40,552 bases of DNA from Pholiota molesta (Eukaryota > Basidiomycota > Agaricomycetes > Agaricales > Strophariaceae), in contig JACGCK010000327.1 in the NCBI GenBank assembly GCA_014925825.1, positions 1 to 40,552 of the forward strand. The letters are read 5' to 3'. This document shows, one piece after another, positions 1 through 9,166 of this stretch. Position 1 is the stretch's first letter. Every line of letters begins with the position of its first letter. The notes under the pieces are model-generated. The model was not told the origin of the DNA, searched no databases, and saw only the letters and a program-made list of their open reading frames with translations. The position numbers were made by a program, and so were the translations under genes.

Positions 1-255
1 ACGGCATGCAGACATAGTTGGCCGCCTTAAAACGCACCCGCTCCAGGAAACTGAAGACACCTGGCTAATGTGGCTATACTGATCAGCTGCAAGGCCTGCG
101 ATTGGCACTTACCTACATGTATGCTTCATCTATCCTGCATTCAAAAGGAGTGATTATTCCAAATTATAATATATAAGTAGAGGTAAACGAAATGTGCACA
201 ACCCAATGAGCCCCAATCTCATGAATCCCCGGCCTCCCAGAATCTGCGCTCATGA

Positions 256-1912
256 TCACGCACCTGCAACGCCATACTTGGAAAACACCTCTGGCCAATT
301 GCCCACATCCTCATGTCCCATGCACACCACCGTCGCCTTGCTCCCGAGTCAGGGCTGAAGATGCGCCCAGCCACACGCTTCACATCCGCGGGCGTTACCG
401 CGTTGATCTTCGCCGTCATCTCGTCAACAGGTATCTTGCGCCCGTGCACGAGGACTTGTCGTCCCAGGTCTTCCACCTCCACCGCACGGCTCTCGAGGGC
501 CATCATTAGACTGGAGTTCAGCTGATTGCGCGCGCGGCTCAGCTCGGCTTCACCGACAGGTGAGTATATGAGCAGACTGAGCTGGGTGTACCAGGTGTGG
601 CAGAATCTGCGCGGGCGTGTTGCCACCTGAAACTCCTGATGCAGCTGGTAGGAACGAAGCGAAGAGGCCAAAGAGTGACGAGTCGTTGTAAATGTGGTGG
701 AATGAAGCGCAATGGTCGATTTGGGTATAGTGATTGAGAATGTGTGTGTACAGTCTTGAGTACATGCCCTTGCCTGGGCCACCAGCAGAAAAGCTTCCGC
801 CACCGCCTAATAGCACTTGCATTACTGCCATTGCATAGACGTCATCGTCGTTGATTCCAACGCCTTCAAATGCTATGTAGAGGTGTCCCAACTCTTGATT
901 CGGGTCATGAACAAATCGGTGGCCGCCAGTGTACGTAGAGGTCGGCGACTTCGGCACTGATCCGCTTACTTGAGGTTGGGGGAAGAGATATGATGCCGCA
1001 CGAGTGAGGGATTTGGCAACGCTGTGCGTGTTCGGATTAAGCATATGTGGCAGTGCTTGGGGATTGGCGGACGATGTGTTGAGCAGCCGCGATTGATGGC
1101 CTTGCTGTAGTTGTTGAGTGACGGAAGGAGAAGGAGGGAGGGAATCAAGGGGTTTCAAGGAAGAGAAAAACTTGTCCACCATCTCAACAAGCTCCTGGTG
1201 GGGCATACCGGCACCAGCAATGACCATCCTTTCCGGCCGATACCACTCTCTGAGACTGTACCGCAGTAGTGCTTCGTTCATGGCAGGTATACGTTCCTCA
1301 GGACATAACAATGGGTTCCCGAGGCCTTGGTTGCCGTATGCGACATTGTGGACACCTCCGGGATAATCATCTCCGGTTTACTGCTGATCTCACGAATCTC
1401 GTATGAGGCAGCATCCCTCTGGGCCTCAAGCTCTTCCGGTGTGAATGCGGGATTAAGAATGGTATCGGCGATGAGTGAGAGTGCGAGAGGGGTGCCTTTG
1501 TGGGCATGCGAGGATTGGTACATGATACTCTCGCGCGAAGACGAACACATAATCTGTCCACCGAGTGAATGGATGTCAGAGGCCATCTGCTCGTCCGTCC
1601 GTGTGGATGTGCTCTGTGGGTGCAGAAAATAAGATACATACGTCACGACAAGGCAGAGATACCTACCTTAAAAGCCATTCGGTCGAGAAAATGAGAAACT
1701 CCAGATGTCATTGGTGTCTCATAGCGGGAGCCAGCGTCGATGTACAAACCAACAGTGGAGAAGTGCCCTGGTGTGTTTTCGGTGGCAACGCGAATTTTGT
1801 TAGGGAGAGTCGTGATGTCGACGGAAGGGGGAACGACAGAGGAAGCGAGCTGCCGTCGCGGTGTCCGTGTTGGTCGCGCTGAGCGCCAGAGAGCAGCTGC
1901 TTTACGACTCAT
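256..1912 (-). CDS. MAS2: Mitochondrial processing peptidase alpha subunit (frame-broken copy)
   Basis: Alpha subunit of the matrix protease that removes N-terminal presequences from imported proteins; it binds substrate while the beta subunit cleaves. Two exons, 1667-1912 and 256-1613, with a GT-AG intron at 1614-1666. The start at 1912 gives an Arg/Ser-rich, Glu-free leader typical of a mitochondrial presequence. The M16 fold is visible: [21 protein letters not shown] has the beta-subunit zinc motif replaced, as expected for alpha. The glycine-rich loop ([20 protein letters not shown]) lies near 740-800, and the C-terminal [12 protein letters not shown] segment is present. Three single-base frame breaks interrupt the reading frame: one base missing near 1350-1357, one extra in the GGG at 584-586, one missing in the CCC at 343-345. 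Correcting them gives exactly 535 codons including stop, near the usual family length. Identity is secure from motif order. The breaks look like sequence errors, though real decay cannot be excluded by eye. Confidence 0.9.
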
Positions 1913-1945
1913 TGTCGCAGCTGGAGAGTAGCGCAAGTCGCAAGC

Positions 1946-2612
1946 CGCGTGTAGGCCGATGTCCGACCTGCCTATGAAGATGAATCTGTCGATAGACAGG
2001 CCGGTATTTCTGAGTTTGAATCCCTGTAGCGCGCATTTCCCACGGGAATTTGGCAGAGAAGGCCAAATCCGGCTACGTCGATTCTGACCGCCCCTAATGG
2101 AGTGACGCGCTCTGTTTCAAGCAGTGTCGAAAAGCCAGGTTCGCCACTTCCCTTCAACTCTCTGATTAAAGCGTTGGTGGAGACAATGCATCCCAAACAA
2201 TTGCTCTATGCATTGCTGGACCAGAAACATTCCATATATCAGAAATCAGATGAAAATATTAGCAAAAGCAGGCTCTAAGCCAGAATGGTACATTACAATG
2301 CAGATGTACTTCCAAATACTAGCTTCTGGGATCTGATGTTCTACCTCTGAGTAGTACCACTATTTAAGTCTATGAATCCTAATTTTTGAGAGACATTTAC
2401 CACAGTGCTTGCAGCAGAATCGTACTGTTTACGGGGTCACACCTGTGACTTAGACCACGTGAATAATTAGGGGAGGTCAAATTCCGCGTAAACGTCCACT
2501 TTTAGACGTTACTCGTGGGAAATGCGCGACATAGGGATTTAAACTCAGAAAGTCCGGTCTCTCTATCGAGCTTTGTTCATAGAGAGGCCGGCCACCGGTC
2601 TAAGCCGCGTGA
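1946..2612. repeat. Imperfect inverted repeat, arms about 95-100 bp, spacer about 470 bp
   Basis: The minus strand of 1946-2043 and the plus strand of 2512-2612 read nearly the same sequence. Both begin GTGGGAAATGCGCG, continue through AAACTCAGAAA and CTATCGA, and end in a GCCGCG/CGCGGC block. I judge roughly 75-80% identity with a small gap. The arrangement resembles the terminal inverted repeats of a short non-autonomous element or a folded-back duplicate. I see no transposase between the arms and could not define a target-site duplication. Confidence 0.65.
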
Positions 2613-2837
2613 GTCCAGAAAACCAGCAAAGCTTGCAGGTCACATGATGGAAATGACTAACACCGTGCCGGCGTCTATTTTGGCTTCGAGGATCAGGCAT
2701 CCTCAAATCAAAAATGACGTAGTGACTCTTGCGCGCTTACTATTTGCTCGACATTTCGAAATACAACATTGCAGAGTGAGGATGCATAAAGTAAAGTACA
2801 TGAACTAAAACATCCTTCAAAAGCGACAGGCCTTTAT

Positions 2838-4081
2838 CTATGTAATCAAATGTCCCTTGAAGCATCGGACATCCGCCATGGGCTTATTTGGTAAAGACAC
2901 CACCAAGTTCTTCTTCGTTTTGTACCCTTCCGTACGTTGAATATTAATATCCACCTTGCTTCGCGCGGTCCATAACTTAAAGTACCTTCTCCGCACCCTT
3001 TCCGCGAAATCCCTCTCCGAGCTTGTATCCTTGACTGACCGAACGTCGCATCCGGAGCATAATGCGGCATCATTTGCCAGAAAATGACATGCATGCGTTC
3101 CCCATCTTTTGCGTGTGCAAAGACGATCGGGACGCTGGTGCGCGGTAGCAGACAATGGCGCATGAGTTTGGCACAGAGGGACAGGGCAATGGGAAGGAGT
3201 GTTGTGGTGATTGTTCCAACAATCCAGCATGTCGTGTCTAATCAAGTCATAACGGCAGAACGCAGTCTAGGATCCATAAAATAAACAAAGATGTTGGCGA
3301 ACAGTGGACAAAGAAACTTTGGAAGGGTTGATTCATAGAGGTGGACAATTCCTTGTGCGATGCGCTCGCTATTGTAAGATGGGCGCATTTCCGCGGTTTC
3401 TTAGTTCTATCAACTCGTCAGAAATTATTCCTAGTTAAACTCCGGAAGTACAGATACCTTGAAAAATTGCTCGCATTCTTCAAAGGTATCTGAGTTAATC
3501 ATCTCAGGAATACCCATTCTACATAATTCAAATCAGGATTGTACCATTCCGTGCGAGCAGGTCTCATATATACCTTATTCCAACCTCCTTCCGAAAGATA
3601 AGTATAGCTAGCATATCTTTCCAAGGGGACGGAGGTCCTCCATTCATACCTGTCGATCTAGCGGGAGTGAATAAACGCGCGCTCGGAATCGAGAGGATTT
3701 AGGATCCACTCATTCGCGAAGACCACTGTGTCAGAATATCGAAGGCCTGGTTCGTCAACCATCTTCTTGGCCTTCATGAAAAGGTCTGCGATTTCCGTTA
3801 TCCAAAAGGCCTAATGTACTTCTATATATATGAATTTAATCACCCTGAGGAAAGCGAAATCCTTTGCCGTTGAGAAAAGCGACGAAGAGAAGAGATATTG
3901 CCATAGGCCAATAGACATCGGAAAGACGGGTAGGAAAAGAGACCAACGCCATTGGGTTGGAGATGGACTTCTTTGATTTGTTATGAGCTAGGAGGAAAGA
4001 ATTCTGGGGTTGTGGAATATTCGCATTATTCGATGGTGAAGTATTGATGCAGGACAGATCGGAAAAATTGGAACGAGACAT
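2838..4081 (-). pseudogene. Possible decayed gene or gene fragments, family not recognised
   Basis: The minus strand carries protein-like pieces in shifting frames. At 3836-4081 there is an opening with an apparent 34-bp GT-AG intron at about 3808-3841 leading into AFWITEIADLFMKAKK and FANEWILNPLDSERAF, which ends in a stop. Between 2838 and 3163 two overlapping frames read FAHAKDGERMHVIFWQMM and then SSERDFAERVRRRYFKLW. Composition and continuity look coding, but stops and frame changes prevent a single model and I recognise no domain. It could be one degraded gene, two unrelated fragments, or a gene with the same indel errors seen elsewhere in the window. Confidence 0.3.
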
Positions 4082-4452
4082 GGTAGTAAGCCAGGAGAAA
4101 GAACTTGAGAAGATCTAGGCATTTGCCCTCTTTTGTAGGTCTCTGAGTTCGGCTTATAATAGTTGTCACCCTCGGATACAATGGTGGATACCTGATGATA
4201 TTGATCTATTATTTCATCGCATACAACTCACATGGAGGTGCTGCGTAAGTGATTTTCGATTGACGGAAGGCGCTGTTCTCATTCCTTGTTATTAGTATCC
4301 CTTCCGAAGCCTGTCAAAAAATGAGCCATTTGTACGGTCATGTCTTTTTTCTGCGTAGATCGCGGGCACTAAATTCAGCCATTGAAATAATTCCTGGGGG
4401 ATGAAGATAATACTTATTGCGCCCTCAATGCGCCCACTAATGCGGCCAATAG

Positions 4453-4605
4453 CCGCGTGTACCCGCGCGCTGAACGCGTATGAATTAAATTTCCATAAAG
4501 ACTGGAAGGAATATGTAGGGTGGGTCTGTCTATCCGTCCTCGCAGTGATCAAGCAAAAACTTGACTCACCGCGTGTGGCCGCGCGCTGAACGCGTACGAA
4601 TTAAT
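4453..4605. repeat. GC-rich direct repeat, two ~37 bp copies 116 bp apart
   Basis: Copies at 4453-4489 and 4569-4605 share CCGCGTGT, then GCGCGCTGAACGCGTA and a GAATTAA tail, with only a few mismatches. They sit about 200-340 bp upstream of the ketopantoate reductase start. They could be a local duplication in its promoter or a repeated regulatory element; sequence alone does not decide. Confidence 0.75.
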
Positions 4606-4609
4606 TGGC

Positions 4610-4619
4610 ATCACGTGAT
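4610..4619. promoter_or_regulatory. ATCACGTGAT palindrome (E-box-like site)
   Basis: A perfect 10-bp palindrome with a CACGTG core, immediately after the second copy of the direct repeat and 178 bp upstream of the ketopantoate reductase start codon. CACGTG is the usual target of fungal bHLH regulators such as Cbf1-type factors. Function here is inferred from sequence and position only. Confidence 0.35.
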
Positions 4620-4796
4620 CTACATGAACATTTTGACACTGACAGAGTCAGTCAGAGCTTTCATCTGGCAACTTGCCACAGCTTGGCCTCTTATCCAGTG
4701 CCTGTCGCTAATATCGCCTCCATGGTACGTTCGAGTCTTTCCCTTTTGGTCATGACACTACCAGTACCCTAACAGACCCTATAATTTCGAATAGCC

Positions 4797-6017
4797 ATGC
4801 GTATCCATGTTCTTGGTCTAGGTCCCATAGGGTGTCTGCTTGCCCACAATCTCCGTCGCGTCCTACCAGCTCAACACAACATTACCCTAATTCACAAATC
4901 TGCCGAAGAACGCCAAAAAATAATTAAAAAAGGCGCGCTATGGGTAGACCGCAAGGGGGTGCCAGAATCATCATCAGCACAAGCGTTCTCTCATGAAGTC
5001 TCGGTCAAACAACTCCAAACGTTGAACAAGTCGGCGACTCCTTCCTTAACTGATGACGAGAAGGCACAACATGCAACTACTATCGACTCTCTTTTTGTTG
5101 CCCTGAAAGCTCACCAGGCTTTGCAAGCTGTGAAGGACCTTGCAAATCGTTTGAATGCCAAATCAACCATCGTTCTGTTTCAAAATGGCATGGGAATCTA
5201 CGAATCACTAATAGCGCAAGTCTTCCGAAATCCAACTCAACGCCCGCAAATTGTCCTTGCCTCGAATAGTCACGGAGCCTTCGTAAAATATGACTATCAT
5301 GCTGTCCACGCTGGAGTAGGATCTATAGAATTCGGAATCACCCCGGATCCCCGAGGGCGTGAATACGAAACTGGTCTCTATGACGAAACCATCTCTCCCA
5401 GCAAGCGCCGACTACGCATTGGTGACATCTCTTCTCCGGGTGAGAGAGATGCAGAGAGCTATACGAACTTACGGGACACCGTCGCTGCCCTGCTGCTCAT
5501 GCAAGACCTCAATGTTTCTTGGAAACCCATGTCAGACATGCGGACGATAATGCAGAGAAAGCTAGTTGTTAATGCAGTAATCAACCCACTTACTGCAATT
5601 TTTGGATGCCGAAATGGAGATTTGTTCAAGAACGCTGGAGGTCGCACCCTGCTTCAACAAATCTGCCAAGAAGCTTCAGCGGTTTATGCAGCTGAAGTGA
5701 AGCACGACAACGAAATGGAACTTGGAAGATTACAGCAAGAGGGCGTCGACACCAGTCAATACCAGCTACAATCCCTTCCTGAGATGTTGACCGCGGAAGC
5801 TCTGGAGGAACACGTCCTCCAAGTCGCCCATCTTACGAGTGGGAACATTTCTTCCATGCTGCAAGATGTCCAACGAGGACGTAAAACGGAAATCGAGTTT
5901 ATCAATGGTTATTTGGAGAGTCTGGGCCAGGAATACCGCGTACCAACCCCTGTCAACGCAACCCTTCGCAAATTGGTCAAGCTCAAGTATCATATACCTA
6001 TCGACCAATTCATATAA
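4797..6017 (+). CDS. PAN5: 2-Dehydropantoate 2-reductase (ketopantoate reductase)
   Basis: NADPH-dependent reduction of ketopantoate to pantoate, the second step of pantothenate (and so CoA) synthesis. A single uninterrupted frame of 406 aa, unusual here because most neighbours are intron-rich. The N-terminal Rossmann nucleotide-binding motif GLGPIG lies at residues 7-12 after a short beta strand. The central GVGSIEFGITPDPRG is a family segment. The catalytic lysine lies in MQRKLVVNAVINPLTAIFG (about Lys255). The C-terminal helical domain carries RGRKTEIEFINGYLESLG, where the Glu corresponds to the conserved substrate-site acid of the PanE/ApbA family. Length fits fungal members, which are longer than bacterial PanE. 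The start at 4797 is the first ATG and falls directly before the beta strand of the Rossmann fold. No frame damage. Confidence 0.93.
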   Translation: MRIHVLGLGPIGCLLAHNLRRVLPAQHNITLIHKSAEERQKIIKKGALWVDRKGVPESSSAQAFSHEVSVKQLQTLNKSATPSLTDDEKAQHATTIDSLFVALKAHQALQAVKDLANRLNAKSTIVLFQNGMGIYESLIAQVFRNPTQRPQIVLASNSHGAFVKYDYHAVHAGVGSIEFGITPDPRGREYETGLYDETISPSKRRLRIGDISSPGERDAESYTNLRDTVAALLLMQDLNVSWKPMSDMRTIMQRKLVVNAVINPLTAIFGCRNGDLFKNAGGRTLLQQICQEASAVYAAEVKHDNEMELGRLQQEGVDTSQYQLQSLPEMLTAEALEEHVLQVAHLTSGNISSMLQDVQRGRKTEIEFINGYLESLGQEYRVPTPVNATLRKLVKLKYHIPIDQFI

Positions 6018-6556
6018 TATTTATATCAATCCACATCGACTATATCGAGCCCTTTAGATGCGCAAATACTTGTATTTTGCACGCGTACCGGGGTCAAGAC
6101 TAGTGTAGGCGAGTGCTTGTGCTTTTAACTTTCGCCTGTGCATCGTCATGTATGATGTGCAGTACTTGCCATCCCAGCTCGTTGGCATTGCTACGTCGAA
6201 TCTAACAAGTGCGGACTCTCACCTTTTCTCCTTCTTTTCTCTATCTACGTCTGTGATGGCGATCTTTAGTCCAAATTCGACATTCTCGAATGACGCAAAT
6301 TCATGGTAACATGTATACTAATATGATCGTTTATTGTTTTGTAGCCGCGAAGTATGTTTATCTTGGAAAGCTTCAACATGCCACAGCGGGGCAATGCACC
6401 ATGTAGATCAGTTGCGTACAATCCTTTCACGTTATTTTATTTTATTCTATTGTAAATGATTATACATAGGGATATAGGACTCTTCCTTTCAAAAGCGTAG
6501 GTGGTGTAAGGTACTTTAAGTCTCAAGATAATTTCTGTTCAACCTTTCTGATTCGG
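6018..6556. other. Intergenic, convergent 3' regions
   Basis: This separates the stop of the reductase (+) from the stop of the fucosyltransferase-like gene (-). It is AT-rich, with T-rich and TATTTTAT-like tracts around 6430-6450 that could serve 3' processing. I see no further gene. Confidence 0.5.
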
Positions 6557-8353
6557 TCAGTGATCATCTGAATCTGGCCGGCCCCATCTGATTGTTCTAA
6601 CAGCACCATCACTCCACGACTGAACCCGTCGACGCGCCAATGTAGACATTGTGGAGCGATCTGTCCCTACAAATCCCAATCCGCCTGACTGAATCGACGC
6701 GTCGATGAGAAGAGGATACCTGTTGTTCCAAAGAGTCATTGCTTGTCACTTCGAAGGAAGGAAAAGCCCAGGCTGCTTACCAGGCGCTGTAGTTCTGGAC
6801 GGTCTCTGAGCTGTCAACCCTGTACCAACCCTCCTTTGCGACCGCTTCCCACCATGTTGCGTTTTCTCATCACTTGTCATGATGACATGCTTCACATCTA
6901 TCCCTTTACGCTCCGATATTTCTTGCTTAACTTCTTCGACTCTTCTTGCAATTACCGAAATCGATGCGAAACAATCGTCCACTGGTACTTCACCGCAATA
7001 ACCGGCGAAGTCGCCATGCCTTATATGGATCGCTATCCACTGCGTTGAATTGATTTCAACAATGTTAAGTGAAGCCATATCATGCTACTCACGGGAGGTG
7101 TCTCCACTGTTGGCCCTGTTCCAAACGCTTTTCTGACATATTTGTCCGTCAAATCCTCGAGTCTTGGTGTCCAACGCATAAACTGTCCCACAAACATCCA
7201 AGCCGGACTGTGATCGAACTCGAATTCATATGGCTAAATGTATTCAACGCATGAGGGTGAGGCTCTGCTTCTCAATAGACGATGCAAGCGGCTTACCTGA
7301 TGTGCGCAAACATAATACAGATAATCATAGCATAGCATGTGTTCCTCTGGTGGGAGCTTGACATGGTTCTGTGGGGACTCTCTTGGTTCAATTGAATATT
7401 CTTTGTGACCCTCGGGGAAGGCTAGAACCGACAAAGAGGCGAAATCGGCGAACATGTCGTGCTCGAATTTAGGAATAAGTTTAATCCAGGAAGGTGCCTT
7501 CGTATACGAGATATCTGTGGACATACATCAAAACCTTTCCTGATCAATTTCGATATGAATTTACCAAGCTTCAATCGATCCGGCAACGAGGACCCACGCG
7601 GGGAATCCCCGTGGGCTTGCATGACCTCCCACACATTCCAACATCCCAGTTCGTCTACCGCCTGGCTAGTGCGATTTTTGACTTCGTGCCATTCCACAAG
7701 CGGTTTGTGCAAGCTTCTGCGGAGCCTAGGAAGATCGAATATCTCCCCAAAATCAATCGGAGGTACGTTGCCACCTATATGAGAAGGAGTGAACATAGGG
7801 AGTATAGGGACACGATTGGTCAAGATTCCGAGATAAATCAGGTTTATCTGGCAGCCTTCATTAGCTCTTTCAGCGGTATGTTCAAAAATGTCTTACATAG
7901 GTCATGACATCGTTCGCTAAAATAAAATCGAATCTTCAGAAAATACGACGAATAGGCAACATGTTGTAGGGACGCACTCCATCCTGCGGAAATCCATGAG
8001 GTGATGTATTGGACATCTGGCAGTAAATTATCTGAGAAAGAACCAGCTTAACAACGAGTCCTACAAAATATGTTGATTTCCAAACCTCGATAATTCTCTC
8101 TAGGCGATCCTCTCAAATAATTGCTTGAGTCGAAGGGGTCCAACAGCGTGTTGCTGACCAAAGGGTTCTGACTTGATCCAAGTACCACCTTCGAGTTGTC
8201 AGCGATGACGGTGTTCGCGAAAGGCTGCGCTGTCCGCAGTGCAGAGACGAGCAGACCGATGGTGGTGACGCCAATCAAGATGCAGAAAATTGTTAGAAGC
8301 TGCCGGCGGGTAGGTTTGGCAAATGCACGCCGAGTGCCAACGACATGTTTCAG
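6557..8353 (-). CDS. GDP-fucose O-fucosyltransferase-like glycosyltransferase, type II membrane protein
   Basis: Predicted Golgi/ER glycosyltransferase transferring fucose from GDP-fucose. Eight exons: about 8086-8353, 7978-8031, 7897-7916 (20 nt), 7565-7847, 7297-7514, 7093-7233, 6781-7039, 6557-6719, all with GT-AG introns in matching phase. The N-terminus has basic residues followed by a single hydrophobic anchor (LLTIFCILIGVTTIGLLVSAL). The lumenal part has PDVQYITSWISAGWTNDVMT, the donor-site motif HIRHGDF, and the C-terminal block QSGGLGFVGTDRSTMS seen in O-FucT/FUT8-type enzymes. One base is missing in the TTTT at 6862-6865 (inside TSDEK/NATWW). No in-frame ATG occurs before an upstream stop (8381-8383), so the 5' end is unresolved and may have a missed exon or another indel. 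The neighbouring transporter supports the assignment. Acceptor specificity is unknown. Confidence 0.75.
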
Positions 8354-8383
8354 CGCTATTCCAGACGGCGAGGAGCACTGCTA

Positions 8384-9166
8384 AACGAACGCCGCAGAAA
8401 TGCGAAGGGATTTGTGGTAAAAGCGAGTGCGTTGATCAAGTCTCTATTTCCGCTGGGGAGTGGATATTGAAAGTTCTTACTCAGGATGAATGTAGTATCA
8501 TTATGGGAACTTGGGATTGGATAAAACGGGTTGTATCGTTTCTATTTTTGGGAACGTCCAATATGGGGTTTGATCGATTGATCAACCAAGCTCAAGGATT
8601 CGACAATCTTCAGGTGATCTTCAGTTGGATGCATCAAGGTATACATACCGTACGTTCATGTTTACTTGTTATTCAGTACTAACACCACTTATGGACTATT
8701 TCTCTGACTATCAGTAATTATATTAAACCCTATTGGGAGAAGAACTTGTGGCGCATAGGAGGCAATAGGATTCAATCAAACACTGTATGTAAGTCGTTCT
8801 AGTCTCTCGCGGATAAATTTCAATATCTCACTATCCTTTAATTGCAATTTTTAAAATAATGTCCGATCCCCTCTTCACTGATTTAAATTTAGTAAGAGCC
8901 ACTGTCTAATGAAGATCAAGTCAATAACGAGCTCCGATCGTGGCTTCAATCGAAACGGCATGATCTCTCGGAGTCAGATCCAAAGTTCTAACGATTGGGG
9001 TCTGAATGAGTGTTCTTAAATGTGGGACTAGTGACTTTGGCCGAATCGACCATGGTTTGTTGATTGTTCGCGATTCGCGGTATAAGGATCCGGTTCAATC
9101 TTAGATTAACCTCCCATTCTCGTTAGCTTCTGCATCTGCGACAGAATACTTAATAAATGAAATGAC
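8384..9166. promoter_or_regulatory. Shared divergent promoter region of the fucosylation pair
   Basis: About 780 bp between the 5' ends of the fucosyltransferase-like gene (-) and the nucleotide-sugar transporter (+). A plus-strand frame through 8323-8682 has no recognisable domain and overlaps the fucosyltransferase 5' end, so I do not call it. The interval would hold both promoters and possibly the missing first exon of the fucosyltransferase. No clear TATA box or palindromic site stood out. Confidence 0.45.

Larger units (their letters stand above)
1913..4796. other. Gene-poor stretch between MPP-alpha and ketopantoate reductase
   Basis: This 2.9 kb holds no gene I can name. It should contain the MPP-alpha promoter just above 1912 and the ketopantoate reductase promoter just below 4797. 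It also holds an imperfect inverted repeat (1946-2043 and 2512-2612), possible decayed coding pieces on the minus strand (2838-4081) and a GC-rich direct repeat (4453-4489 and 4569-4605). CACGTG occurs near 2454 and inside a 10-bp palindrome at 4610-4619. Confidence 0.6.

Noticed and set aside
256..1912. Calling MPP-alpha a true pseudogene
   Set aside because: Conserved motifs, intron and length are intact after three single-base corrections, and the same error type occurs in five other housekeeping or conserved genes.
1990..2040. tRNA-like T-arm (TTTGAATCCC) in the inverted repeat, hinting at a SINE
   Set aside because: The flanking bases do not form a T-stem and no A-box or cloverleaf can be drawn.
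8323..8682. Plus-strand open frame antisense to the fucosyltransferase 5' end
   Set aside because: It overlaps the real coding exon on the other strand and its translation has no domain.
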